64,000 nucleotides of DNA, from assembly GCF_050753365.1 (NCBI RefSeq), contig NZ_JBLZFY010000002.1, positions 97,800 to 161,799 on the forward strand, written 5' to 3'. The stretch comes from Geminocystis sp050753365 (GTDB lineage: Bacteria; Cyanobacteriota; Cyanobacteriia; Cyanobacteriales; Cyanobacteriaceae). The notes beneath the pieces are model-generated. The model saw only the letters and a program-made list of their open reading frames with translations. It did not search any database and was not told the origin of the DNA. Below, piece by piece: positions 1-8,091 of the stretch (the stretch's first letter is position 1; every line of letters begins with the position of its first letter). A program made the translations under genes and the position numbers.

Positions 1-175
1 GTCGGAGGTTAAAAGACGTTTACAATTACCCATGCACTTTGAAATCTATCCTATTGATGAAGTCGGCAGAGATGAAAAACCCCCTTATTCGATCGCTTTT
101 GGGCAATCTGCGTTACTTCTCGATACTTTAGCATATCGTTTAAAAAGTAAAGGAGGTGAATCATGGATTTGTTAG
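1..175 (+). CDS. cas3: Cas3 helicase, C-terminal end only (type I-D)
   Basis: The reading frame is open from the window edge (first full codon at 2) to TAG at 173-175 and gives 57 residues. It contains LPMHFEIYPIDEVGRD and then an FGQSALLLDTLAY-like end. I recognise this as the usual C-terminus of the cyanobacterial type I-D Cas3 helicase; the call also rests on cas10d, csc2 and csc1 following on the same strand. In type I-D the HD nuclease sits on Cas10d, so Cas3 supplies the SF2 helicase. The rest lies upstream of the window. A degenerate CRISPR repeat starts 2 bp after the stop codon. Confidence 0.7.
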   Translation, partial: SEVKRRLQLPMHFEIYPIDEVGRDEKPPYSIAFGQSALLLDTLAYRLKSKGGESWIC

Positions 176-176
176 A

Positions 177-272
177 GTTTCAATCCCTAATAGGTATTAA
201 TGAGAAGACGATAAAGTTTACGCCCATAAGTTTAGACTTATTTGTTTCAATCCCTCATAGGTATTTAGAAAC
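177..272 (-). CRISPR. Degenerate two-repeat mini-array (crRNA-like guide) between cas3 and cas10d
   Basis: Read on the minus strand, 272-244 is a diverged repeat of 29 nt ending GAGGGATTGAAAC. Its last 25 nt match the array repeat at 22 positions. A pseudo-spacer follows from 243 downwards, and then 201-177 matches the last 25 nt of the array repeat exactly. The 5' 12 nt of this second repeat are not conserved. The distance between the two repeat ends is 67 bp, against about 72 bp in the main array. The orientation is opposite to the cas genes and the main array. The first pseudo-spacer bases, AAATAAGTCTAAACTTAT, match 348-365 at 17 of 18 positions. I infer a crRNA-like regulatory RNA; I did not find a convincing minus-strand promoter. 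A 70-codon + strand ORF through this stretch (163-375) looks spurious. Confidence 0.75.
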
Positions 273-344
273 AGTTGAGCTAATTTACTACAAACATTAT
301 CTCTTACTTATTTTATCATTAGTTGGGAACAAAATATTAAAGTG

Positions 345-368
345 GTTAAATAAGTCTAAATTTATAAT
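345..368 (+). promoter_or_regulatory. Promoter element overlapped by a PAM-flanked target of the mini-array guide
   Basis: TATAAT lies at 363-368, and a second possible -10, TTAAAT at 346-351, lies 17 bp after TTGGGA at 323-328. The stretch 348-365 has the same sequence as the first 18 nt of the minus-strand pseudo-spacer except one base (spacer position 14, C to T). The three bases before it, 345-347, are GTT, which fits the GTN PAM reported for type I-D. Matching stops after position 18. Either promoter would drive the gene at 468 and possibly cas10d. Seen: the motifs and the match. Inferred: repression by the crRNA-guided effector. The same match also makes an inverted repeat with 226-243, so an operator or a long-range stem is an alternative. 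Confidence 0.6.
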
Positions 369-467
369 TTACTAAAAATATTTGAGCGATCCCCTTGATA
401 ATTTAGTTTTTAGTGGGTTAATGTTAAATAATAAACTTCACTCAATATAAACAGAAGGAGAACAAAA

Positions 468-656
468 ATGAGCAAAAAACAACAAGTTTTTAATCTTTTG
501 TCAGATGGATTTCTTCATAATGCACATGAATTAGCTCAAATTAGTTATAGATTTGGAGATATAATTCATAAACTTCGCAAAGAAGATTACAAAATTAAAA
601 CAATCAAAGTCGCTCACAATACTTTCATGTATCAAATGGTCATGAAGCAAAGTTAA
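468..656 (+). CDS. Small winged-helix/HTH protein in the cas locus
   Basis: This is a 62-residue basic protein with a good ribosome-binding site (AGAAGGAG, 9 bp before ATG). The pattern of an N-terminal helix (QQVFNLLSDG), an HNAHELAQIS helix, RFGDIIHKLRKEDYKI and then a short beta wing resembles small helix-turn-helix domains of the HTH_39 type. It lies between the mini-array with its promoter and cas10d, on the cas strand. Its position suits a local transcription regulator. By analogy with CreTA, where a guide RNA represses an adjacent small toxin gene, a toxin role is also possible, but nothing in the sequence proves it. The function is not known. Confidence 0.65.
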   Translation: MSKKQQVFNLLSDGFLHNAHELAQISYRFGDIIHKLRKEDYKIKTIKVAHNTFMYQMVMKQS

Positions 657-884
657 ATTGATTTTTCAGATTCTGTTCTTAATTCGTAGTTCAGAATCTT
701 GATTAAGGAGAGAGAAAATTACTGATAGTTTGCGCCGTTAAGTATAGATATAGGTAGTCTTTGCCCCTAAATATGGCTGGTGAAGTCACTAATCAACAAA
801 ACACGACAAATTGAAGAGTATTAATTACTTTATCTTTTCTCTCTTCTGTTCTAAATAAAACAATAAATTTCGTAATCTAAAATT
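657..884 (+). other. Gap before cas10d: short hairpin, orphan ribosome-binding site
   Basis: There is no gene here. An 8-bp inverted repeat, AGATTCTG (668-675) with CAGAATCT (692-699), could form a hairpin just after the winged-helix gene, but no T-run follows, so it is not a convincing terminator. AAGGAGAG at 704-711 looks like a ribosome-binding site with no start codon at the right distance; it may mark a lost reading frame. The cas10d start itself has no strong ribosome-binding site. Confidence 0.35.
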
Positions 885-3800
885 ATGGCTAAAAAAAGCA
901 AAAATCCTAACTCAGAATCTAATCAACTAGAACTTAATTTATACACTAATCACAGTCAAAAGGAAGAATTAATGAATTATGATGAATTTGAAGATTATGA
1001 CTATGATGATGATGACTTTAATTTAGGTGATGACTGGGAAAATGACCATACCATTGCACCGCCAAAAAGAGAATTAATTACCCTTAAACTCTTACAAGAA
1101 GCGATTATCAAACAAAATCCTGATGATGTAGTCATGGCAGACTTTGCCGAATATGTCTTACCCAATTTATTAAAAGTTGCCATCGGTGTGACTGCCAAAG
1201 GCGGAAAATGGATTGAGAAGAAGTTAGCCGAAGGAATTAAAAGTAAAAGGGCATTAGGTGATCAATCTCTCAATACTCATCTTTTAAATGGCTTATTTCC
1301 CGCTAATTTGATTCAAAAAGAATTGCAAAAATTAGATACAACCGTTAGACGAGTCATCAAAGAAAAAGAAAGACGATTATCCACCGCAGGTTTTATTCTC
1401 CATGACTTTGAAAAATTTGATTATAGTCGCTTCCCCGAAATGCCTCAAAAATATATCGACTTGCAAAAAGATGAAAGTAAAATTAGAGGTTTATCTGTTG
1501 CTCAACATCGAGAGATTATTACCGTTATCATTAAATATCTTAATCTCGATCGACTTATCGATCCCGAAAATCCAGACGGCTACTTAGAATATTTAGACGA
1601 TATTTTATTCATTGCTTATAATACTCAAACTCGTTATGACACTAACTGGAATTTATCTTGTCATAGTGATTTAACGCCCAAATTAACAGGAGATAAATTA
1701 AACTCCCTCGCCTATTTATCCTGTTTAGCCGATCGTTTTGCGTCAATCATAAAACATCCCCAAGACGCATTACAACCCAGTCTTAATGATTTAGTCGGGC
1801 GACTTAGTAACAGACAGTTAAAACTTTCCTATCATAGTATTGCTGAAAATAGAGGGGTTTTAACCAATATCCTAAATAATGCTTTAATTGATGCCCATAT
1901 TAATCTCAATACAGACGAACAAAAATACTATTATCCTTTACTTTATTTACCCACAGGAGTAGTTTATTTGTGCGATCGCCATGCACCGAATGTCAATAAA
2001 GATGATATTCCTATATTAGTCGTTGATAAGATTAAATCTCTTTGTCGGGATGAGCTAAAAAAACGTCAAACAGGATTTAACCGTGATGGTAAAGGTATTA
2101 AATATCCCGATTATTATGAGCTATTTTTTGATGATATTAGTCTAATGGAAGTTGCCCTCGAAGCCACTATTAAGATTCTTAACGACAAAAAACCGCCTGT
2201 TTCCGCTAGTCGTAGTGAAAATTTAGTTAAATTTCAGCAACAAGAAATTTTACCTGGTTATTATAACTTTCAATTTGCTGATGATATTAGGATCGATCGA
2301 ATTGCAGAATTTGGAGATACTGTAACTCGTAAAATTTGGGGAACAAAAGTAGAAAAAATCACAGAATTAATTAAAGATAATAAAGCTCAAAAGAAAAAAA
2401 ATCAAGATTTATTAACACTCCTACCTCTTGAGTTAACCTCCGAAATATTAATTCAAAAAATTGCTGAATTTTGGCACTTATCTGAGCATTTACCTGCGAT
2501 TAATAGTATTCAAAATATTAACCAAAAACTTAAAGATAAAAACTTAAAAGGAAATACAGGAGGTGTTCCTTATGAATGGTATTATTTAGCTGTTAAATAT
2601 TTAGAAAAGAATCAAGGAATAGAAGACATTATAAACCCTTGTTTAGAATTAATTGAATATTTAAAAACTATAATTAAACCTGTCATAAAACAATACAATA
2701 TTGATGATGGTTGGCAAGACTTAAAATCATGGGTTTCACAAGTAATAATGTTACCTGAAAAAGAGCAAAAAAATATAATTAATCATAAATTTTTAGAGGA
2801 GTTAAATAACTATCAATTAGCAAAAAAACAAGGACGAGGCAGACAACAAATTTGTTCTATTTCTCATTCAGCTTATACAGTGACAGAACAAAGAGAATCA
2901 GCAGTTTTATTCATGCCCCAAGTTTATACTAATAAACAAATGTTAGGAGGTTCTAATGCCACTAGAAATATATCTAGTATCGCAGGATTAGAAATGATGC
3001 TAAGGCAAATTTTAATGAGTCAAACTCAAGCTATTGGCAAAAATTTTGAAGAAGCAAAATATCGTTATCTTTACTTTTATCCCACTTATTATTGTACTCC
3101 TGAAACTAATATATTTTTACATAAGGCTTATGATAATATCAGACAAACTCGTTTTGATACTGGCATTCGTAATCATTTTATTAGTAAAGATTTACAAGCA
3201 GATTTTAGTTTAGAAAATTATCAAACTGTGGACATTTTTCATTTAGATAATCAGGAATCTAAAATTATAGATAAAACTTTCAAATTATCTTATCCTGAAA
3301 GTCAGCCACTAACGTTTTATTTCATTGCTTTACCACCAGAAAAAAAAGGTAAAGATAAAAAAGTAACGGATACAGAATCATGGATTATGCCAACATGGTT
3401 AGGTTTTGCTTTTCCCATGATTTTAGATGTAAAAGTTGCCGTTTCAGAGTCACCAATTCCACCCTTTATTGATGGTACGGAATTTGATGAAACTGTCTTT
3501 TTAGATAGTCCACCCATTAGCATTAAAAGTTTAGTAAAAAGAGATAGATTTCGTCTCGATTATATATTAGAAGGTTGGGAAGAAAATAATAAAAATTATG
3601 CTTCTCCTTTAAATATTCTCACGGCTTCCTATGCTATTCATCTTGATGTTAATGCCAAACAAACTAAAACTGGTTATGACCCAAATTGGGGTAAGTTAAC
3701 AGAACTTACAAGGGATTTAGAAACCACTCCTTTAATGGTTTTTTCCTATCTCAATAAATGGGTTCGTAAACAAAAATTAGACACAGCAGGAATTAAGAAA

Positions 3801-4367
3801 ATTAAGCTCTATGCTTATCATTTTTACCCCTGTTTTGACCCTTATATTACTATTAATTTTAATGAGGAAAAATTTATGACTAATTCCCAATCACCCCTCA
3901 ATCATCCCCTTAATTTAACCTTACTATATCGTCAATTTTATCGAGCTAAATCTAGTAAAGGAAATCCTATTAAAGCTAATGCAATTCTTAAACCCATTGA
4001 TGAAGCCGCCGATGTTATTTTAACTGTCGATAAAGCTATCTCAGAAAATGAAGAAGCCTTAATTTATCAAGTGGGGGCGAGAATTTTTAAATTAATGGAA
4101 AGAGTACATTCATCTACTGCTGAAGGGCGTTGGATAATTGCCAAAAAAGATGAAGAAAGACAGGCAATTTTAGACTTTGCAAATTACTTTGTTAAGGAGG
4201 TTTTTATGGGGGCATTTAAGGGCGATCGATCTCGTTTAGCAGGACGACAATTAAACATTATTCGAGATACTTGTGAGTTTCTTTATCGCCTAGAAAATGA
4301 TAAAGAATTTCAAGAAAAAAAAGCTCAAGGATTAATCAAAACTGATGATAATTCAGAGGAGGAATAA
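885..4367 (+). CDS. cas10d: Cas10d (Csc3), large subunit of the type I-D effector
   Basis: This is a 1160-residue protein, the usual size for Csc3. In type I-D, Cas10d takes the place of Cas8 and carries the HD nuclease that in other type I systems is on Cas3. An HD pair is visible at residues 173-174 (FILHDFEKFDY), with an upstream histidine at 132 (NTHLLNGLF). I see no intact GGDD palm motif, as expected for Cas10d. Residues 32-50 form a very acidic run rich in D, E and Y ahead of the conserved region, which is probably disordered. The C-terminal part, with MERVHSSTAEGRW and an FxxxVF segment, matches the family end. A TA remnant, a nuclease, csc2 and csc1 follow on the same strand. Confidence 0.9.
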   Translation: MAKKSKNPNSESNQLELNLYTNHSQKEELMNYDEFEDYDYDDDDFNLGDDWENDHTIAPPKRELITLKLLQEAIIKQNPDDVVMADFAEYVLPNLLKVAIGVTAKGGKWIEKKLAEGIKSKRALGDQSLNTHLLNGLFPANLIQKELQKLDTTVRRVIKEKERRLSTAGFILHDFEKFDYSRFPEMPQKYIDLQKDESKIRGLSVAQHREIITVIIKYLNLDRLIDPENPDGYLEYLDDILFIAYNTQTRYDTNWNLSCHSDLTPKLTGDKLNSLAYLSCLADRFASIIKHPQDALQPSLNDLVGRLSNRQLKLSYHSIAENRGVLTNILNNALIDAHINLNTDEQKYYYPLLYLPTGVVYLCDRHAPNVNKDDIPILVVDKIKSLCRDELKKRQTGFNRDGKGIKYPDYYELFFDDISLMEVALEATIKILNDKKPPVSASRSENLVKFQQQEILPGYYNFQFADDIRIDRIAEFGDTVTRKIWGTKVEKITELIKDNKAQKKKNQDLLTLLPLELTSEILIQKIAEFWHLSEHLPAINSIQNINQKLKDKNLKGNTGGVPYEWYYLAVKYLEKNQGIEDIINPCLELIEYLKTIIKPVIKQYNIDDGWQDLKSWVSQVIMLPEKEQKNIINHKFLEELNNYQLAKKQGRGRQQICSISHSAYTVTEQRESAVLFMPQVYTNKQMLGGSNATRNISSIAGLEMMLRQILMSQTQAIGKNFEEAKYRYLYFYPTYYCTPETNIFLHKAYDNIRQTRFDTGIRNHFISKDLQADFSLENYQTVDIFHLDNQESKIIDKTFKLSYPESQPLTFYFIALPPEKKGKDKKVTDTESWIMPTWLGFAFPMILDVKVAVSESPIPPFIDGTEFDETVFLDSPPISIKSLVKRDRFRLDYILEGWEENNKNYASPLNILTASYAIHLDVNAKQTKTGYDPNWGKLTELTRDLETTPLMVFSYLNKWVRKQKLDTAGIKKIKLYAYHFYPCFDPYITINFNEEKFMTNSQSPLNHPLNLTLLYRQFYRAKSSKGNPIKANAILKPIDEAADVILTVDKAISENEEALIYQVGARIFKLMERVHSSTAEGRWIIAKKDEERQAILDFANYFVKEVFMGAFKGDRSRLAGRQLNIIRDTCEFLYRLENDKEFQEKKAQGLIKTDDNSEEE

Positions 4368-4387
4368 TTAGGTTAGTTATTTAATTT

Positions 4388-4665
4388 ATGAATCTCAGAT
4401 TTTACATTGATCCTGAAACGGATTTACCTCATATCTATAACCATGATGTTCTTGAAAAGGAAATAGAAGAAGTTTTCTATAACTTAGGAGAAGATCGACC
4501 AGGTAGAGATGGATCACGAGTTGCGATCGGACAAACTCAATCAGGTCGTTATTTAAAAATTATTTATGTTCCCGAACCGAATCGGATAGTGCCTTTATTA
4601 TCACCGCCTATCAATTAACAGGTAAACCTTTAAATGCTTATCGTAAACGTAAAAGGAGAAAATAA
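4388..4665 (+). pseudogene. Frameshifted toxin-like gene (DUF4258/BrnT-like cyanobacterial TA type)
   Basis: The intact frame from 4388 reads MNLRFYIDPETDLPHIYNHD and later DRPGRDGSRVAIGQTQSGRY, and then runs out of family after PEPNR, with a stop at 4616-4618. The expected family ending (AFIITAYQLTGKPLNAYRKR, then a basic tail) is present in the -1 frame and stops at 4663-4665. The join lies near 4583-4586, where one G appears to be missing from AATCGGATAGT. The predicted antitoxin starts 2 bp later. As read, the C-terminal third is replaced by a short unrelated tail, so the product is probably inactive. A sequencing error is possible. The family assignment is from memory of cyanobacterial TA pairs. 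Confidence 0.7.
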
Positions 4666-4667
4666 CC

Positions 4668-4874
4668 ATGAGCAAAAATAAATTTCCGCCAGGATGGAAT
4701 GAACAACGAGTAAAAAAGCTCATCAATTATTATGAAAACCAAAGTGAAGATGAAGCAGTAGCCGAAGATGAAACTGTCTCATCCCAACAAACCTTAATGC
4801 AAGTTCCTACAGAATTAGTGCCAACTATTCTTGAACTAATTAACAAATATCAATCATCTTCATCTATTTCCTAA
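4668..4874 (+). CDS. Probable antitoxin partner of the upstream broken toxin
   Basis: This is a 68-residue protein starting MSKNKFPPGWNEQRVKKLIN, followed by a very acidic middle (residues about 27-37) and a C-terminal helix (VPTELVPTILELINKYQ). It has a good ribosome-binding site (AAAAGGAG, 9 bp before ATG) located inside the end of the original toxin frame. Small FPPGW-starting proteins with an acidic core commonly follow the toxin family seen just upstream in cyanobacteria. With the toxin frameshifted, it may be a free-standing remnant antitoxin. It lies within the cas operon, between cas10d and csc2. Confidence 0.6.
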   Translation: MSKNKFPPGWNEQRVKKLINYYENQSEDEAVAEDETVSSQQTLMQVPTELVPTILELINKYQSSSSIS

Positions 4875-4907
4875 ACGACAAATAAACAATATTCAGGAGT
4901 TTTTATT

Positions 4908-5513
4908 ATGACGATAATCCAAAAAGATCAATCTTATACCTTCAGTAAAATTTTTGAACTCAAAGCGGAAACTGATGAATTTGTTGCAGAATTTGGATTT
5001 TCTTTTCAGCGCAAAAAACTTGATTTATCTCAATATAAAGGAGAATTAGATCGTCTTCAAGAATTAAAAGATCGTATTGAAGAAATTTTACCTTATGTTA
5101 GTTTAAGCAGTGAACTTTCTCGAAGGGAAATTTTAATTTCTCGTGTAATGACGGAGTTAGTTCATTATACCAATGCTCAATTAAGAATAGAATATTCTTT
5201 GAAAGTTTCTGAACAGTTACAGGGTAGTTTAGATTATTTAATTTATAGCAAAAATAATTTTATTGTTATTGAAGCTAAAAATGAAGATTTAGTTAATGGT
5301 TTTACTCAACTTACGGCGGAATTAATTGCCTTAGACAAATGGGAAAAAACTGGTGAGCAAAAAATATTATTAGGTGCTGTTACTACCGGTAATATTTGGC
5401 AATTTGGTTGTTTAAACCGTTCACATAAAATCATAGAACAAGATTTGAATTTATATGTTGTTCCTGATAATTTAGAACCACTAATGCGAATTTTAATTCA
5501 AGCATTAATCTAA
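4908..5513 (+). CDS. PD-(D/E)XK nuclease-like protein, copy 1
   Basis: This is a 201-residue protein with the restriction-endonuclease core signature: D109 (GSLDYLI), then E122-A-K124 (IVIEAKNED), then Q134 in GFTQLTAELIALDKWE. An N-terminal helical region (residues 20-65) precedes it. It is a close paralogue of the protein at 7473-8072, with the same length and the same motifs (LPYVSL, RREML/IL-IS, GAxTTGNIWQFG, DLEPLMRIL-QAL). The two copies bracket csc2 and csc1 inside the type I-D operon. They are not standard Cas proteins; such ORFs also occur elsewhere in cyanobacteria. They may be accessory nucleases or passengers. The active-site residues look intact. Confidence 0.65.
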   Translation: MTIIQKDQSYTFSKIFELKAETDEFVAEFGFSFQRKKLDLSQYKGELDRLQELKDRIEEILPYVSLSSELSRREILISRVMTELVHYTNAQLRIEYSLKVSEQLQGSLDYLIYSKNNFIVIEAKNEDLVNGFTQLTAELIALDKWEKTGEQKILLGAVTTGNIWQFGCLNRSHKIIEQDLNLYVVPDNLEPLMRILIQALI

Positions 5514-5563
5514 ATTATTTAACCCTTTTTTATTAACCAATTACACATTAAGGAGTATCAATT

Positions 5564-6583
5564 ATGTCTTTTTTAAAATCGATCGAACCTAAAAATTTTC
5601 ACACCGAAATTCCCTATAAACCCATGGGAAAATACGTTCATTTTCTTACTATCCGAATCACAGAATCTTATCCTTTATTTCAAACTGATGAAGAATTAAA
5701 TAAAGCCAGAGTTAGTGCAGGTATTGAAGATAAAACTCCTATTACTCGCCTTGCCATGTTTAAGCGTAAACAATCATCTCCTGAGCGTTTAATGGGGCGT
5801 GAATTGATGCGCAATTATGGTTTTATGACAGCAGAAGAATGCGAATATAACGTTAAATTTGCTATGGATAACCCTGATTCTATTATCTATGGATTTGCTA
5901 TAGGTGATTCTGGTTCAGAGAAATCAAAAGTTGTAGTTGACACTGCTTTTTCTATCACTTCTTTTGACGAATCCCATGAAACCTTTACTCTTAATGCCCC
6001 CTATGAAAACGGCACAATGACATCGAAAGGAGAAGAAGGAAGTAAACCGGGGGAAGTAACAAGTCGTATTAATCAACAAGATCATATTAAACCACAAATA
6101 TTTTTCCCTAGTATTATTACTTTAAAAGACCCCACAGAAGCGAGTTTTTTATATGTTTTTAATAATATCTTAAGAACTCGTCATTATGGGGCGCAAACGA
6201 CTCGCACAGGTAAAGTCAGAAATGAGTTAATTGGGGTAATATTTGGTGATGGTGAAATCTTTAGTAATTTACGTTGGACACAAGCCATTTATGATACTTT
6301 GAAAAATGATAATAAATTGAATGATATTGATCCTTTAAATGAAGATGATGTTATTCAACACGCTCAAGGTTCGATCGAAACTTTAATGAGAGATGAATTT
6401 ATTGTTCACACAGATTTTATCGGTGATTCTTTTCAAGAATTATTAGCAGAAATTAAAACAATTACTAGCAATGAAGAACAACTAAAAGCCGTCTTAAAAA
6501 AAGCTGATGATGAAGCTAAAGCATACGCTAAAAAACATATCAAAGGCAAACAAGACGATAAGAAAAAATCAGCTAAAAAATAA
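5564..6583 (+). CDS. csc2: Csc2 (Cas7d), backbone subunit of the type I-D effector
   Basis: This is a 339-residue protein with the typical Csc2 start (MSFLKSIEPKNFHTEIPYKP) and the conserved core GFAIGDSGSEKSKVVVDTAFSI, LNAPYENGTM and NILRTRHYGAQTTRTGKVRNELIG. Several copies of Cas7d coat the crRNA in the effector. A strong ribosome-binding site (TAAGGAG) lies 9 bp before the start. The C-terminus is lysine-rich (residues about 318-339). A short inverted-repeat element sits directly after the stop codon. Confidence 0.93.
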   Translation: MSFLKSIEPKNFHTEIPYKPMGKYVHFLTIRITESYPLFQTDEELNKARVSAGIEDKTPITRLAMFKRKQSSPERLMGRELMRNYGFMTAEECEYNVKFAMDNPDSIIYGFAIGDSGSEKSKVVVDTAFSITSFDESHETFTLNAPYENGTMTSKGEEGSKPGEVTSRINQQDHIKPQIFFPSIITLKDPTEASFLYVFNNILRTRHYGAQTTRTGKVRNELIGVIFGDGEIFSNLRWTQAIYDTLKNDNKLNDIDPLNEDDVIQHAQGSIETLMRDEFIVHTDFIGDSFQELLAEIKTITSNEEQLKAVLKKADDEAKAYAKKHIKGKQDDKKKSAKK

Positions 6584-6589
6584 ATAAAG

Positions 6590-6657
6590 TAGGGTGCGTT
6601 AGACATAACTTATAAAAATAAACTTTAAATTTTAGAAAAAAGTCGTAACGCACCAAA
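6590..6657 (+). repeat. Short inverted-repeat element after csc2
   Basis: TAGGGTGCGTTA (6590-6601) is mirrored by TAACGCACC (6646-6654), with about 45 bp of AT-rich sequence between them. It fills most of the csc2-csc1 gap. Ends of this GGTGCGTTA type are widespread in cyanobacterial intergenic DNA and look like a small non-autonomous element. In RNA it could fold as a stem within the operon transcript. Confidence 0.55.
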
Positions 6658-6707
6658 ATATTTATTGATACTGGAAATTTTGAGGGAAAAAATAAAACAT
6701 AACAATT

Positions 6708-7457
6708 ATGACAAATATTTATCAATGTGAAATTGAACTCCATGATAATCTTTACTATGCCACCCGTGAAATAGGAAGATTATATGAAACAGAAGCTATT
6801 TTGCACAATTATAGCCTTTGCTATGCTTTGGGATTTGTTGACAGTGAAAAGTATCAGACAACAGTTAATGATGAAGATTCTTATAACTATTTTTGCCAAG
6901 AACAAATCCCTAAATATAAACAACATTTAACTCGTTTAAATGAACAAGGAATTTATATCACTCCTGCGAGAACTATTAATCATAATTCTGTTTTAAATAC
7001 ATGGAAATATGCTAACAATAACTATCATGTCAAGATGGAAAAAACCCAAAAAAACATTCCTAGTTTTGGCAGAAATAAAGAAATTAGTCCAGAAAGTAAA
7101 TTTGAGTGTTTTATTATCAGTAAAAATTCTTTAAAAAAAGATAATATATCTAATATTTGGCAATGGAAAATACCAAAATTTATTCGTTTAGGAAAATGGA
7201 TGAGTAAAGCAGAAATCAAGATTAAAAAATTAGAGTATAAAATAAGAAAAAATACTAATTTTACTTGTACTTATCCACTGAATCCTTTAGATGTAATGTT
7301 TACTAATCAACTAATTTCCTATGATGTGATTAATATGCCTCCTGTGAGTTTAATAAAAAATGTAACCATGAGAGGGGATTATTATCAAATCAGTCTTAAT
7401 GAAAACTCTAAACAGTTAATTAATATACCAGTAAATATGAATTATCGCTTTGAATAA
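6708..7457 (+). CDS. csc1: Csc1 (Cas5d), type I-D effector subunit
   Basis: This is a 249-residue protein starting MTNIYQCEIELHDNLYYATREIGRLYETE, the recognisable N-terminus of Csc1. The conserved YALGF, TPAR and FIRLGKWMSKAEI segments follow. As the Cas5-type RAMP it caps the 5' handle of the crRNA in the effector. It lies directly after csc2, as is usual, and the paralogous nuclease gene follows 15 bp later. No strong ribosome-binding site is visible. Confidence 0.9.
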   Translation: MTNIYQCEIELHDNLYYATREIGRLYETEAILHNYSLCYALGFVDSEKYQTTVNDEDSYNYFCQEQIPKYKQHLTRLNEQGIYITPARTINHNSVLNTWKYANNNYHVKMEKTQKNIPSFGRNKEISPESKFECFIISKNSLKKDNISNIWQWKIPKFIRLGKWMSKAEIKIKKLEYKIRKNTNFTCTYPLNPLDVMFTNQLISYDVINMPPVSLIKNVTMRGDYYQISLNENSKQLINIPVNMNYRFE

Positions 7458-7472
7458 TCTAAAAAAATAACT

Positions 7473-8072
7473 ATGAAAATAATCGATCGAACTCAATCTT
7501 ACACCTTTAGCAAATACTTTGATATGAAAATTGATGTTAGAGATTTAGCTGAAGAATTTGGTTACAATTTTTCTCGAAATCAACTTAATTTACCACAATT
7601 TCAAGGAGAATTAAATCGAATTAAGGAGACAAAAGAAAGAATAAAAGAAGTTTTACCCTATGTCTCTCTCAATAGTGAAACTGCAAGGAGAGAAATGTTA
7701 ATTTCTCCTATTATTTTTGATTTGATTCACTATACAAAATCAGAAGTGAGAATCGAGTATTTAGTAAAAGTAAATGAGCAATTACAGGGTTATTTTGATT
7801 ATCTAATTGAAAAAGAACTATTAGTAATTGAAGCTAAAAAAGGAGATTTAGACTATGGTTTTACTCAACTTACTTCTCAATTAATTGCTTTAGATCAATG
7901 GGAAAAAATGGGAGATCAAGAAGTATTAATAGGTGCGATAACGACGGGCAATATTTGGCAATTTGGGCGTTTAAATCGACAACAAAAACACATCGAACAG
8001 GGATTAGATTTATACAGAGTACCCGATGATTTAGAGCCTTTAATGCGTATTTTAGTTCAAGCATTATCTTAA
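7473..8072 (+). CDS. PD-(D/E)XK nuclease-like protein, copy 2
   Basis: This is a 199-residue paralogue of the protein at 4908-5513. Putative active-site residues are D109 (GYFDYLI), E120-A-K122 (LVIEAKKGD) and Q132 (GFTQLTSQLIALDQWE). It has the same overall plan and C-terminal DLEPLMRILVQALS. It starts 15 bp after csc1, so it is probably cotranscribed with the effector genes. It either arose by tandem duplication with csc2-csc1 in between, or the csc2-csc1 pair was inserted between duplicated copies. No role in CRISPR interference is known to me. Confidence 0.65.
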   Translation: MKIIDRTQSYTFSKYFDMKIDVRDLAEEFGYNFSRNQLNLPQFQGELNRIKETKERIKEVLPYVSLNSETARREMLISPIIFDLIHYTKSEVRIEYLVKVNEQLQGYFDYLIEKELLVIEAKKGDLDYGFTQLTSQLIALDQWEKMGDQEVLIGAITTGNIWQFGRLNRQQKHIEQGLDLYRVPDDLEPLMRILVQALS

Positions 8073-8091
8073 ATAATTATGGAGTAAAAAT

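Noticed and set aside
163..375. 70-codon ORF through the mini-array
   Set aside because: It reads through two degenerate CRISPR repeats and the gap, in the frame that translates the repeat as FQSLIGIN. Similar spurious frames occur on the minus strand of the main array. A ribosome-binding-site-like AAAGGAGG precedes it, but the product is not protein-like.
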